Positions 55,283-62,754 of a stretch of 64,000 nt of DNA are shown in pieces. Where the stretch lies: contig NZ_JAFJMJ010000004.1 in NCBI RefSeq assembly GCF_017309385.1, positions 372,001 through 436,000 of the forward strand, read 5' to 3'. The position numbers were made by a program, and so were the translations under genes. Every line of letters begins with the position of its first letter. Positions within the stretch are counted from its first letter, which is position 1. This DNA is from Amycolatopsis sp. 195334CR (GTDB taxonomy: Bacteria; Actinomycetota; Actinomycetes; Mycobacteriales; Pseudonocardiaceae). The notes under the pieces are model-generated. The model was not told the DNA's origin. It saw only the letters and a program-made list of their open reading frames with translations, and did no database searches.

Positions 55283-58089
55283 CGCTGTGCCTCCTGGGAC
55301 AACGTCCACTTCTGGTTGGCGCCACCGGTACAGGTCCAGATGATCAGCTGGGTGCCGTCGGCGGAGCTGCCGCCGTTGGCGTCGAGGCACTTGGTGCCGT
55401 TGCGGAGGGTGCCGTCGCCCGGCGCGGACCAGTTCTGCGTGCCGCCGCCGGTGCATGTCGACAGTTGCACCGGGCTGCCGTCCGCGCTGCCCGCCGCGGT
55501 CAGGCACTTGCCGAGGGCTCGCCAGGTGCCGCCGTCGCGGGTCCACTGCTGGTTCGCACCGCCGTTGCAGGTCCACAGCTGGACCTTGGTGCCGTCGGCG
55601 GTGCCCGAACCGTTGACGTCGACGCATTTGCCGCCGACACCGGTGATGGACGCGGGCCCACCGCTCGACGGCGTGCCGAAGGAGAAGGCGTCCACGTCGA
55701 ACAGGAAGCCGCTGCCACCGGAGAAGGTCAGGTACAGCGTGGTGGTCCCGGCCGGGACGCCGGACAGCGCGGTGGAGACCTGGGTGAAGGTGTCCCAGCT
55801 TCCGGTCACCGGCACCGCCACCGAGCCGAGCACGGGCCCGGTCGGCGAGCCGGTGCGCACGGACAGCGTGCCGCCGGCTCCCGCGGAGGACACGCGGGCG
55901 GTGAACTGGGTTTCCCCGCCGAGCGCGTAGGGCTGGAACGAGATCCAGTCACCGTTGTGGATGTCGCCCACGGTCCGGCCGCCTTCGGCCGCCGCCTTGT
56001 CGAACAGGCCGGTGCCCGACTGGCCGGTGTGGTGCTCGGCCTGGCGGTGCCGCGGTTGCAGGGTGTGCTGGGTGTGCGTGGTCAGCGACGGCTGGCCATT
56101 GGCGCCGCGGTCGGTGTACTCGGCGTCGAACACCGCGAACAGGTTCGCCGCCGTGTCGTGCTCACCGTCCGCCGGGATCGGCAGCGTGCCCGAGCACCCG
56201 GTGCGCGAGGTGATCTCGTGGCCGTGGTCGTCGTGGCCGAGGATGTAGGTCAGCTTCACCCGCGTGCAGTCGATCGTGCCGTCCTCCGGGTCGGAGACGG
56301 TGATCGTGTACGGCACGGTGTCGCCGAAGGAGAACAGCTTTCCGTGGGGTGGCGTGGTCAGCGTGACCGTGGGGGCGGTGTTGCCGACCGTGATCGTCAC
56401 GTTCGCGGTGGCCGTGCGGCCGCCGGTGTCGGTCACCGTGAGGGTCGCGGTGCGCTGGCCGTTGCCGGTGTAGGTGTGGCTCGGGTTCGGCGAGGAGGAC
56501 GTGCTGCCGTCGCCGAAGTTCCAGTGGTAGGTGAGCGCTCCGCCCTCGGGGTCGGAGGAGCCCGCCGACGAGAAGTTGACCGTCAGCGGCGCGAGCCCGG
56601 AGGTGCGGTCGGCGCCGGCCCGGGCGGTCGGTGCCTGGTTGCCCGCCGGGTTGTACTCGATGCGGTAGAGCGCGGAGTCGGCGTTCCCGCTGCCCCAGCC
56701 GGTGCCGTAGTCGAGCACGTACAGCGCGCCGTCCGGGCCGAACGCGGTGTCCATCACCTGGGTGCCCTTCCAGGGGAAGTCGTTGATCTGCCCGGGTGCA
56801 CCGTCGGCGTTGACGTCGATCACCTTCAGCCAGCGCCTGCCGAACTCCGCGGCGAAGAAGTGCCCGTCCAGCGCGGCCGGGAACTTGACCGTGGACGGGT
56901 TCGCCGCGTCGTAGCGGTACACCGCGCCGCCCATCGGCGACTCGGAACCGCAGCCGAACGCCGCGAACGAGCAGTTGTCGTAGTTGATCCACGCCGGGCG
57001 CGCGGCGGGCAGGTTGGTCAGCCCGGTGTTGCGGGGCGAGTTGTTGACCGGCGCGGCGCAGTTGAACCGGTTCCCGGACGGCCCGGACGGGAAGGTGTAG
57101 TCCACATAGGACTCCGCGGTGGTGTTCTTGCCGGTGCAGTACGGCCAGCCGTAGTTGCCCGCCGAGGTGATCCGGTTGAACTCCACCTGCCCGGCGGGCC
57201 CGCGGCTGCCGCTCGCCGTGCCCGCGTCGGGGCCGTAGTCACCGAGGTAGATCGCGCCGGTGGCCTTGTCGATGCCGAACCGGAACGGGTTGCGCAGGCC
57301 CATCGCGTAGATCTCCGGCCGCGTCCCGGCGGTGCCCGGCGCGAACAGGTTGCCCGCCGGGATCGAGTAACCCCCGTTGGCGTTGACCTTGATCCGCAGC
57401 ACCTTGCCGCGCAGGTCGTTGGTGTTGCCGGCGCTGCGCTGTGCGTCGTAGGCCGGGTTCCGGTTGGTGCGCTCGTCGATCGGGGTGTAACCGTCCGAGG
57501 CGAACGGGTTGCTGTCGTCACCGGTGGACAGGTACAGGTTGCCCGCCGCGTCGAAGTCGATGTCCCCGCCGACGTGGCAGCACATGCCGCGGCTGGTCGG
57601 CACGTCGAGCACGGTCACCTGGCTGGCCGTGTTCAGCGTGAAGTCGGCGTTGAGGGTGAACCGGGACAGCCGGTTGACCCCGTTCCACGCGGAGAAGTCC
57701 GTGCCGTTCTCGGGGGCGTCACCGCCGGGAGTGGACAACGGTGGCGCGTAGTACAGGTAGATGAACCTGTTGGCGGAGAAGCCCGGGTCGACCCCGACGC
57801 CCTGCAGGCCTTCCTCGTCGTGCGTGTAGACGGGCAGCGTGCCGATCACGCCGGTGACCCCGTCGGCGGTGGTGCGGCGCAGCACGCCGTTGCGCGCGGT
57901 GTGCAGCACCGAGCGGTCCGGCAGCACGGCCATCGACATGGGCTCGCCCACTTCGGCGACGCCCCTGGCGAGTTCGACCTGCTGGAAGTCGGCCGGGTTC
58001 ACCGCGTGCGCCGAGGCCGGGGCGGGTGCGGTGAGCACCGGTACCACGAGGGTGGCCGCGACCAGCACGGCCGCCGCGAAGAATCTCAT
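55279..58089 (-). CDS. Secreted glucose/sorbosone-dehydrogenase-type protein with PKD, CBM6-like and ricin domains
   Basis: A 936-residue secreted protein. Signal peptide about 1-28; six-bladed propeller about 30-465 of the soluble PQQ glucose/sorbosone dehydrogenase family (GMCCHVGGDIDFDAAGNLYL, GYTPIDERTNR, EIYAMGLRNPFRFGI, DYGPDAG); PKD about 475-560; bridging beta domain; CBM6-like domain about 680-805; ricin trefoil about 810-936. PQQ use is by family, not proven. Its start lies 31 bases after the end of the upstream ThuA gene. Confidence 0.9.
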   Translation of the reverse strand: MRFFAAAVLVAATLVVPVLTAPAPASAHAVNPADFQQVELARGVAEVGEPMSMAVLPDRSVLHTARNGVLRRTTADGVTGVIGTLPVYTHDEEGLQGVGVDPGFSANRFIYLYYAPPLSTPGGDAPENGTDFSAWNGVNRLSRFTLNADFTLNTASQVTVLDVPTSRGMCCHVGGDIDFDAAGNLYLSTGDDSNPFASDGYTPIDERTNRNPAYDAQRSAGNTNDLRGKVLRIKVNANGGYSIPAGNLFAPGTAGTRPEIYAMGLRNPFRFGIDKATGAIYLGDYGPDAGTASGSRGPAGQVEFNRITSAGNYGWPYCTGKNTTAESYVDYTFPSGPSGNRFNCAAPVNNSPRNTGLTNLPAARPAWINYDNCSFAAFGCGSESPMGGAVYRYDAANPSTVKFPAALDGHFFAAEFGRRWLKVIDVNADGAPGQINDFPWKGTQVMDTAFGPDGALYVLDYGTGWGSGNADSALYRIEYNPAGNQAPTARAGADRTSGLAPLTVNFSSAGSSDPEGGALTYHWNFGDGSTSSSPNPSHTYTGNGQRTATLTVTDTGGRTATANVTITVGNTAPTVTLTTPPHGKLFSFGDTVPYTITVSDPEDGTIDCTRVKLTYILGHDDHGHEITSRTGCSGTLPIPADGEHDTAANLFAVFDAEYTDRGANGQPSLTTHTQHTLQPRHRQAEHHTGQSGTGLFDKAAAEGGRTVGDIHNGDWISFQPYALGGETQFTARVSSAGAGGTLSVRTGSPTGPVLGSVAVPVTGSWDTFTQVSTALSGVPAGTTTLYLTFSGGSGFLFDVDAFSFGTPSSGGPASITGVGGKCVDVNGSGTADGTKVQLWTCNGGANQQWTRDGGTWRALGKCLTAAGSADGSPVQLSTCTGGGTQNWSAPGDGTLRNGTKCLDANGGSSADGTQLIIWTCTGGANQKWTLSQEAQR

Positions 58090-58120
58090 CGGGACTCCGG
58101 TCTGTTCGGTGGGGCGGGGA

Positions 58121-61100
58121 TCAGGGCAGGGTCCAGCGCTGGTTGGTGCCGCCGTGGCAGGTCCAGACGATGAGCCGGGTGCCGTCCGCGGTACCGGCCC
58201 CGTCGGCGTCGAGGCACTTGCCCCCGGTGACGAGGGATCCGCTGGCACCGGCGGCCCAGCTCTGCCCGGCCCGTCCGTCGCAAGTGGACAGCTGAACGGC
58301 GCTGCCGTCGGCGGTGCCCGCGGCGGTCATGCACTTGCCGAGGCTGCGCCAGGTGCCGCCGTCGCGGGTCCACTGCTGGTGGGCGGCGCCGGAGCAGGTC
58401 CAGAGCAGCAGCGGGGTGCCGTCGGCGGAGCTGCCGCCGTTGACGTCGACGCACTTGCCCGCGGCGGCGGTGATCGGACCGGCGGTGACCGGGCCCGGGG
58501 TGCCGACCCCGGGACCGGTGAAGGTGATCGAGTCCAGGTCGTACGGGGCGGTCGCGGTGGACTTGAACACCACGAAGAGCTCCACCGTGCCCGCCGGGCG
58601 GGTCACCGCGACCGGCGGCAGGCTCACGTAGTTGTCCCAGCCGCCGGTGCTGCCCACGGTCGCGGTGGCCACCAGCGCGCCGGTGGGCGAACCGGACCGC
58701 AGCTCGATCGTGCCGCCCGGCCCGGGGGAGGAGACCCGGAACGAGACCTGGTTGATGCCGGTCAGATTGGCCGGGGTGAAGGAGATCCAGTCGTTGTTGT
58801 CGATGTCCCCGATGCGCTGCCCGGCCTCCGCGCCGGCCTGCGCCACCACCCGGATCCCGGACGAGTTCGTGAAGTGCTCGGCCTGCCGGTGCTTGGGCTG
58901 CAGCACGACCTGCGCGCGGCCGGTGAGCGCGGGCACCCCGGACGCGCCGTTGTCGGTGTAGACGGCGTCGGCCGCGTAGAACAGGTTGGCGTCGGGGCTG
59001 TGCCCGCCGTCGTGCGTGGTGATCGTCCCGGAGCAGCCGGGCTGCGGGTCGAGCGGGTGCGCGTGCTCGTCGTGGCCCAGCGCCGGGGTGGTGATCACCT
59101 TGGCGCAGTCGATGGCGCCGGCAGCGCCGTCTTCGGGGTCGGTGACGGTGACCGAGTACGGGATCTGGTCGCCGAAGTCGAACATGCCGCCGTGCGGGGG
59201 CGTGGTGAACTGCACGGTCGGCGCGGTGTTGCCCACCGTGACCGGCACGTTGGCCACGCCGGTCTGCCCGCTCGGCGCGGTCACCGTGAGCTGCGCGTTG
59301 AACTGCCCGCGCGTGGTGTAGGTGTGCGACGGGTTGGCCGCGGTGGAGGTGGCGCCGTCGCCGAAGGTCCACCGGTAGGTCAGCGCGCCGCCCGCCGGAT
59401 CGCTGGACCCGGCGCTGGAGAAGTTCACCGTCAGCGGCGAGCCGCCGGAGGACGGGGTGGCCGTGGCGTGGGCGATCGGGGCGGGGTCACCGGAGATGTA
59501 GTCGATCCGGGACAACGCGGAATCGGGGTTGTCCCGGCCGAAGCCGGTGCCCCACTCCAGCAGGTACAGCGAGCCGTCCGGGCCGAACTTGGCGTCCATC
59601 GGGGACTTGAAGCTCAGGTTGGCCAGGAACCGGTTGATCTTCAACAGGTTTCCCGCGGAGTCGAGGCGGAACTCGCGCAGCGTGTTGCGGGCCCACTCGC
59701 CGAAGAACGGCGTTTTGTCGAAGTACTGCGGGAACTTCGTGGGCGACGGGTTGTTCGGATCGAAGTGGTACACGGGAAACGCCATCGGGGCTTCGCCGCC
59801 GCTGCCCATTTCCGGGAACGCGTTGCCGTTGCTGCCGTTGCCGTACCAGACGGTCGCGGGCCGGGCGGCGGGCAGCGAGGTGAGCCCGGTGTTGTTGGGG
59901 GAGGTGTTGACCGGCGCGGCGCAGTTGAACTTGCCGCCGGAGGTGCCGGTGGCAAAGTTGTGGTCGTTGAACGGGATGTTGGTCGCCACGCAGTACGGCC
60001 AGCCGTAGAAACCCGGTGACTTGATCACGTTCCACTCGACCAGCCCGCCCGGGCCGCGGCCGGCGTTGTCCGCCCCGGCGTCCGGACCGTAGTCGGCCAG
60101 GTAGATCGTGCCGTCGGTGTCCACGGTGAACCGGAACGGGTTGCGGAAGCCCATCGCGTAGATCTCCGGGCGGGTCTGCGCGGTGCCGGGGGCGAACATG
60201 TTGCCCGCCGGGACGGTGTACGTGCCACCGGGTTCGGGGTGCACGCGCAGGATCTTGCCGCGCAGGTCGTTGGTGTTGGCCGCGGTCTTCTGCGCGTCGA
60301 ACAGGCTGCGCCCTGGTCGTTCGTCGATCGGGGTGTAGCCGCTGGACTCGTGCGGGTTGGTGTCGTCGCCGACGCCGATGTAGAGGTTCCCGCCGGGGCC
60401 GAAGGTGAGGTAGCCGCCGGTGTGCCCCGGTTCGGACTGCCGTGCGGCCGGGAACGACAGCAGTACGCGCTCGCTGGCCGGGTCGAGCGTGTCACCGTTG
60501 ACGGTGAACCTCGACACCCGGTTGATCTCCTGCGAGCCCGCCGGTGAGTAGTACAGGTACAGCCAGTTGTTGGTGGCGAAGCCCGGATCCAGTGCCACCC
60601 CGGCGAGGCCGTCTTCCCCGCCGGTGTAGACGTTGAGCGTGCCCGCGGTGACCGTGGTCTTGCTGCTCGGGCGGTAGACCTTCAGCTGCCCGCCGTACTG
60701 GGTGTAGAAGACGCGGCCGTCCGGTGCCACGTCCAGCGTGCCGGGCGCCACGGTGTTGCCGTCCAGTTCGACCTTGTCGTAGCTGGCCCACACGGTGGGG
60801 CCGCAGTCGGCCGGTGCGGTGCCCGCCGCGCTCTTCACGCCGCCGAGGATGTGCTGGCGGAACAGGGGTTCGGAGTACGCGGAGGCCTGGTGGCCCATGG
60901 CGGTGGCCCACAACCGGCCACCTTCGAAGTTGCGGCACCAGGAGATCGGGTGGTCGCTGCCCATGGCCGAGGGGCCGGGGTTGTAGGTGGTCTCGTCGGC
61001 GGTCACCAGGACGTGCACGTCGCCGCGGGCGTTGCGGTTGAAGTTGTACCACTCCTCGGTGCGGTTCCACCGCTGCGGCAGCCCCTGGCCGGAGGGGTGT

Positions 61101-61786
61101 GCCTGGTCGGCGACCTTGGCCGTGCCCGCGACCACGGCCGAGTGCTGGGTCATGGTCATCCCGAGCATCTGGTCCCACCAGGGGAATTCGGCCTCGATGT
61201 TCATGTCCGTCGCGTTGTGGATGGCGACCACGCCGCCGCCGTTGCGCACGTAGTTCTGCATGGCGGCGCGTTGGGCGGCGGTGTTCCAGACCATGCCGGA
61301 GGTCTGGAACATGATGACGACGTCGTAGGTGGAGAGCGTGGCGTCGGTGAAGACGGCGGAGTCCTCCGAGTGGGTCAGCTGCCAGCCGTTGTCCGCGGCG
61401 AGTTGCTGGAACATCGCCACCCCGGCGGGGATGGAGTCGTGCCGGTAGCCGGCGGTTTTGGTGAACAGGAGGACTTTCTCGCCCGCCGCCGCCGCGGGCG
61501 CGGCTCCGGCGGCCCCGGCTGGCGCGGTCACGGTGAGCAGCAGAAGGGTTGCGGCCAGGGCGGCCAGCAACCTGACGATGGCGGCCCTGGTGCGTGACTT
61601 CGGCGCACGTCTTGGGTGGCGGCGGCGTACTGCGTGCCTGTCCGCCGCTTCGCGCTTGCCCGCGACTCGGCCGCCCGCGACTCGGCCGCCCGTGGCGCGT
61701 CTGCCCGCGTCGTGCCCGGGCGCGACTTGGCCGCCCGCGGCGTGGTTGTCGCGCGGTTCAGCCGCGGGTGGGGGTGAGAACGTCAT
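58121..61786 (-). CDS. Giant ThuA plus glucose/sorbosone-dehydrogenase protein with PKD, CBM6-like and ricin domains
   Basis: A 1221-residue secreted protein that joins a ThuA domain (about 98-325, LLFTKTAGYRHDSIPAGVAM; AIHNATDMNIEAEFPWW) to a sugar-dehydrogenase propeller (about 335-765; GYTPIDERPGRSLFDAQ, EIYAMGFRNPFRF), then PKD, bridging, CBM6-like (about 960-1090) and ricin (about 1095-1221). It is a paralogue of the next gene with ThuA added. The ATG at 61786 has GAGGAG seven bases upstream, giving an unusual basic 65-residue N-region before the signal helix. First gene of the operon; perfect operator 29 bases upstream. Confidence 0.9.
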   Translation of the reverse strand: MTFSPPPAAEPRDNHAAGGQVAPGHDAGRRATGGRVAGGRVAGKREAADRHAVRRRHPRRAPKSRTRAAIVRLLAALAATLLLLTVTAPAGAAGAAPAAAAGEKVLLFTKTAGYRHDSIPAGVAMFQQLAADNGWQLTHSEDSAVFTDATLSTYDVVIMFQTSGMVWNTAAQRAAMQNYVRNGGGVVAIHNATDMNIEAEFPWWDQMLGMTMTQHSAVVAGTAKVADQAHPSGQGLPQRWNRTEEWYNFNRNARGDVHVLVTADETTYNPGPSAMGSDHPISWCRNFEGGRLWATAMGHQASAYSEPLFRQHILGGVKSAAGTAPADCGPTVWASYDKVELDGNTVAPGTLDVAPDGRVFYTQYGGQLKVYRPSSKTTVTAGTLNVYTGGEDGLAGVALDPGFATNNWLYLYYSPAGSQEINRVSRFTVNGDTLDPASERVLLSFPAARQSEPGHTGGYLTFGPGGNLYIGVGDDTNPHESSGYTPIDERPGRSLFDAQKTAANTNDLRGKILRVHPEPGGTYTVPAGNMFAPGTAQTRPEIYAMGFRNPFRFTVDTDGTIYLADYGPDAGADNAGRGPGGLVEWNVIKSPGFYGWPYCVATNIPFNDHNFATGTSGGKFNCAAPVNTSPNNTGLTSLPAARPATVWYGNGSNGNAFPEMGSGGEAPMAFPVYHFDPNNPSPTKFPQYFDKTPFFGEWARNTLREFRLDSAGNLLKINRFLANLSFKSPMDAKFGPDGSLYLLEWGTGFGRDNPDSALSRIDYISGDPAPIAHATATPSSGGSPLTVNFSSAGSSDPAGGALTYRWTFGDGATSTAANPSHTYTTRGQFNAQLTVTAPSGQTGVANVPVTVGNTAPTVQFTTPPHGGMFDFGDQIPYSVTVTDPEDGAAGAIDCAKVITTPALGHDEHAHPLDPQPGCSGTITTHDGGHSPDANLFYAADAVYTDNGASGVPALTGRAQVVLQPKHRQAEHFTNSSGIRVVAQAGAEAGQRIGDIDNNDWISFTPANLTGINQVSFRVSSPGPGGTIELRSGSPTGALVATATVGSTGGWDNYVSLPPVAVTRPAGTVELFVVFKSTATAPYDLDSITFTGPGVGTPGPVTAGPITAAAGKCVDVNGGSSADGTPLLLWTCSGAAHQQWTRDGGTWRSLGKCMTAAGTADGSAVQLSTCDGRAGQSWAAGASGSLVTGGKCLDADGAGTADGTRLIVWTCHGGTNQRWTLP
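61658..61732. repeat. 15-bp repeats in the N-terminal extension of the giant ThuA gene
   Basis: Five 15-base units (first two identical, GCCCGCGACTCGGCC; the other three diverged) encode Gly/Arg/Val/Ala-rich pentapeptides (ATGGRVAGGRVAGK region) in the basic segment before the signal helix. The unit keeps the frame. Confidence 0.6.
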
Positions 61787-61814
61787 CGTTCTGCTCCTCA
61801 GCGGGGTCGACTAG

Positions 61815-61828
61815 TGGGAGCGCTCCCA
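61815..61828. promoter_or_regulatory. Perfect LacI-type operator before the ThuA operon
   Basis: TGGGAGCGCTCCCA is a perfect 14-base palindrome 29 bases upstream of the ATG at 61786. It is the CebR-type consensus of actinomycete LacI repressors. The near-copy at 5849 precedes the PL11 operon. Confidence 0.85.
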
Positions 61829-61935
61829 ATCGGCGCGGCGAGATGTGTCCGGCTTATAGCGGGGGAAGGGTGTTGCCTGGATCACACCTTAGCCTGCATC
61901 GCTGGCCGGGCGTCAAGGCCGAACCGGGAATAGGT

Positions 61936-61947
61936 CCGACTCATCGG
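61936..61947. promoter_or_regulatory. CCGACTCATCGG element before the FCD regulator
   Basis: An imperfect dyad sharing GACTCATCG with the element at 43846-43856. It sits 34 bases before the FCD/GntR start, suggesting autoregulation and a link to the 44 kb promoter. Confidence 0.4.
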
Positions 61948-61980
61948 TGCCTTGAGTCCCTTTGGCGGTAGGATCCTTCG

Positions 61981-62745
61981 GTGACCGGAGGCCCAGTCGT
62001 ACCCGCTTCAGCCCAGGACGCCACCCCGGCCGAGGACGCCTACCGGCCCGGCTACGAACTGGTGGCCGAACGCATCCTCCAGCTGATCGCCGAGTCGGAA
62101 CTGCGCCCGGGCGACCGCATGCCGACCGAGAACGAGCTGGCCGCCGGTCTCGGCACCAGCCGGAGCATGGTGCGCGAGGCGGTCAAGATCCTGTCCGCCA
62201 TCGGACGGGTGCGGGCGCAGAAGGGCCGCGGCCTCTACGTCGCCGACGATGAGGGCATGCTGGGCTCGGCGCGATGGGGCGGCTTCTTCCTGCCCGCCGA
62301 CCTGGACCACGTGTACATGTTGTTCGAGTTCCGCCGGGTCCAGGAAACCGCCGCGAGCCGGCTCGCGGCGAACCACGCCACCCCGGCGGAACTCCGGGCG
62401 ATCGCCGACGCCGCCGAGACGTGCCGCCAGGGGCAGGCGACCGGCGACCCGGCGCTCTTCGACCGCGGCGACGACGAGTTCCACCTCGCCGTCGCGGCCG
62501 CTTCGCACAACCAGTTCCTCGTCGCCGCGGTGCGCGAGGCCCGCCGGCTGCAGCGCCAGTCCAACATCATCGGCATGCAGGGCGCCGTCGGCGGGCACGC
62601 GGCGGAAGCGGTCGAGGAGCACGCGGCGATCCTCCGTGCCGTCCGCGACGGTGATCCGGACACCGCCGCCCAGGCCACCGCCACCCACCTGGACAACACC
62701 CTCGAGGACTACCGGCACGAGATCCAGCGCCGCCTCTTCGGCTGA
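61981..62745 (+). CDS. GntR-family regulator with FCD domain
   Basis: A 254-residue FadR-type regulator. Winged helix about 24-85 (ERILQLIAESELRPGDRMPT; LAAGLGTSRSMVREAVKIL); FCD ligand domain about 105-245, with metal-ligand histidines in FHLAVAAASHN, EEHAAIL and ATHLDNTL. GTG 61981 follows AGGA. Members often sense sugar acids or carboxylates. It lies between the ThuA operon promoter and the converging transporter gene. Confidence 0.92.
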   Translation: MTGGPVVPASAQDATPAEDAYRPGYELVAERILQLIAESELRPGDRMPTENELAAGLGTSRSMVREAVKILSAIGRVRAQKGRGLYVADDEGMLGSARWGGFFLPADLDHVYMLFEFRRVQETAASRLAANHATPAELRAIADAAETCRQGQATGDPALFDRGDDEFHLAVAAASHNQFLVAAVREARRLQRQSNIIGMQGAVGGHAAEAVEEHAAILRAVRDGDPDTAAQATATHLDNTLEDYRHEIQRRLFG

Positions 62746-62754
62746 GCCCGGCGC

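Noticed and set aside
56530..56545. TGAGCGCTCCG inside the dehydrogenase gene as another LacI operator
   Set aside because: Half-match only, inside a coding region, not in a promoter position.
55465..58173. 902-residue open frame opposite the sugar-dehydrogenase gene
   Set aside because: Same kind of antisense shadow; no ribosome site, no domain.
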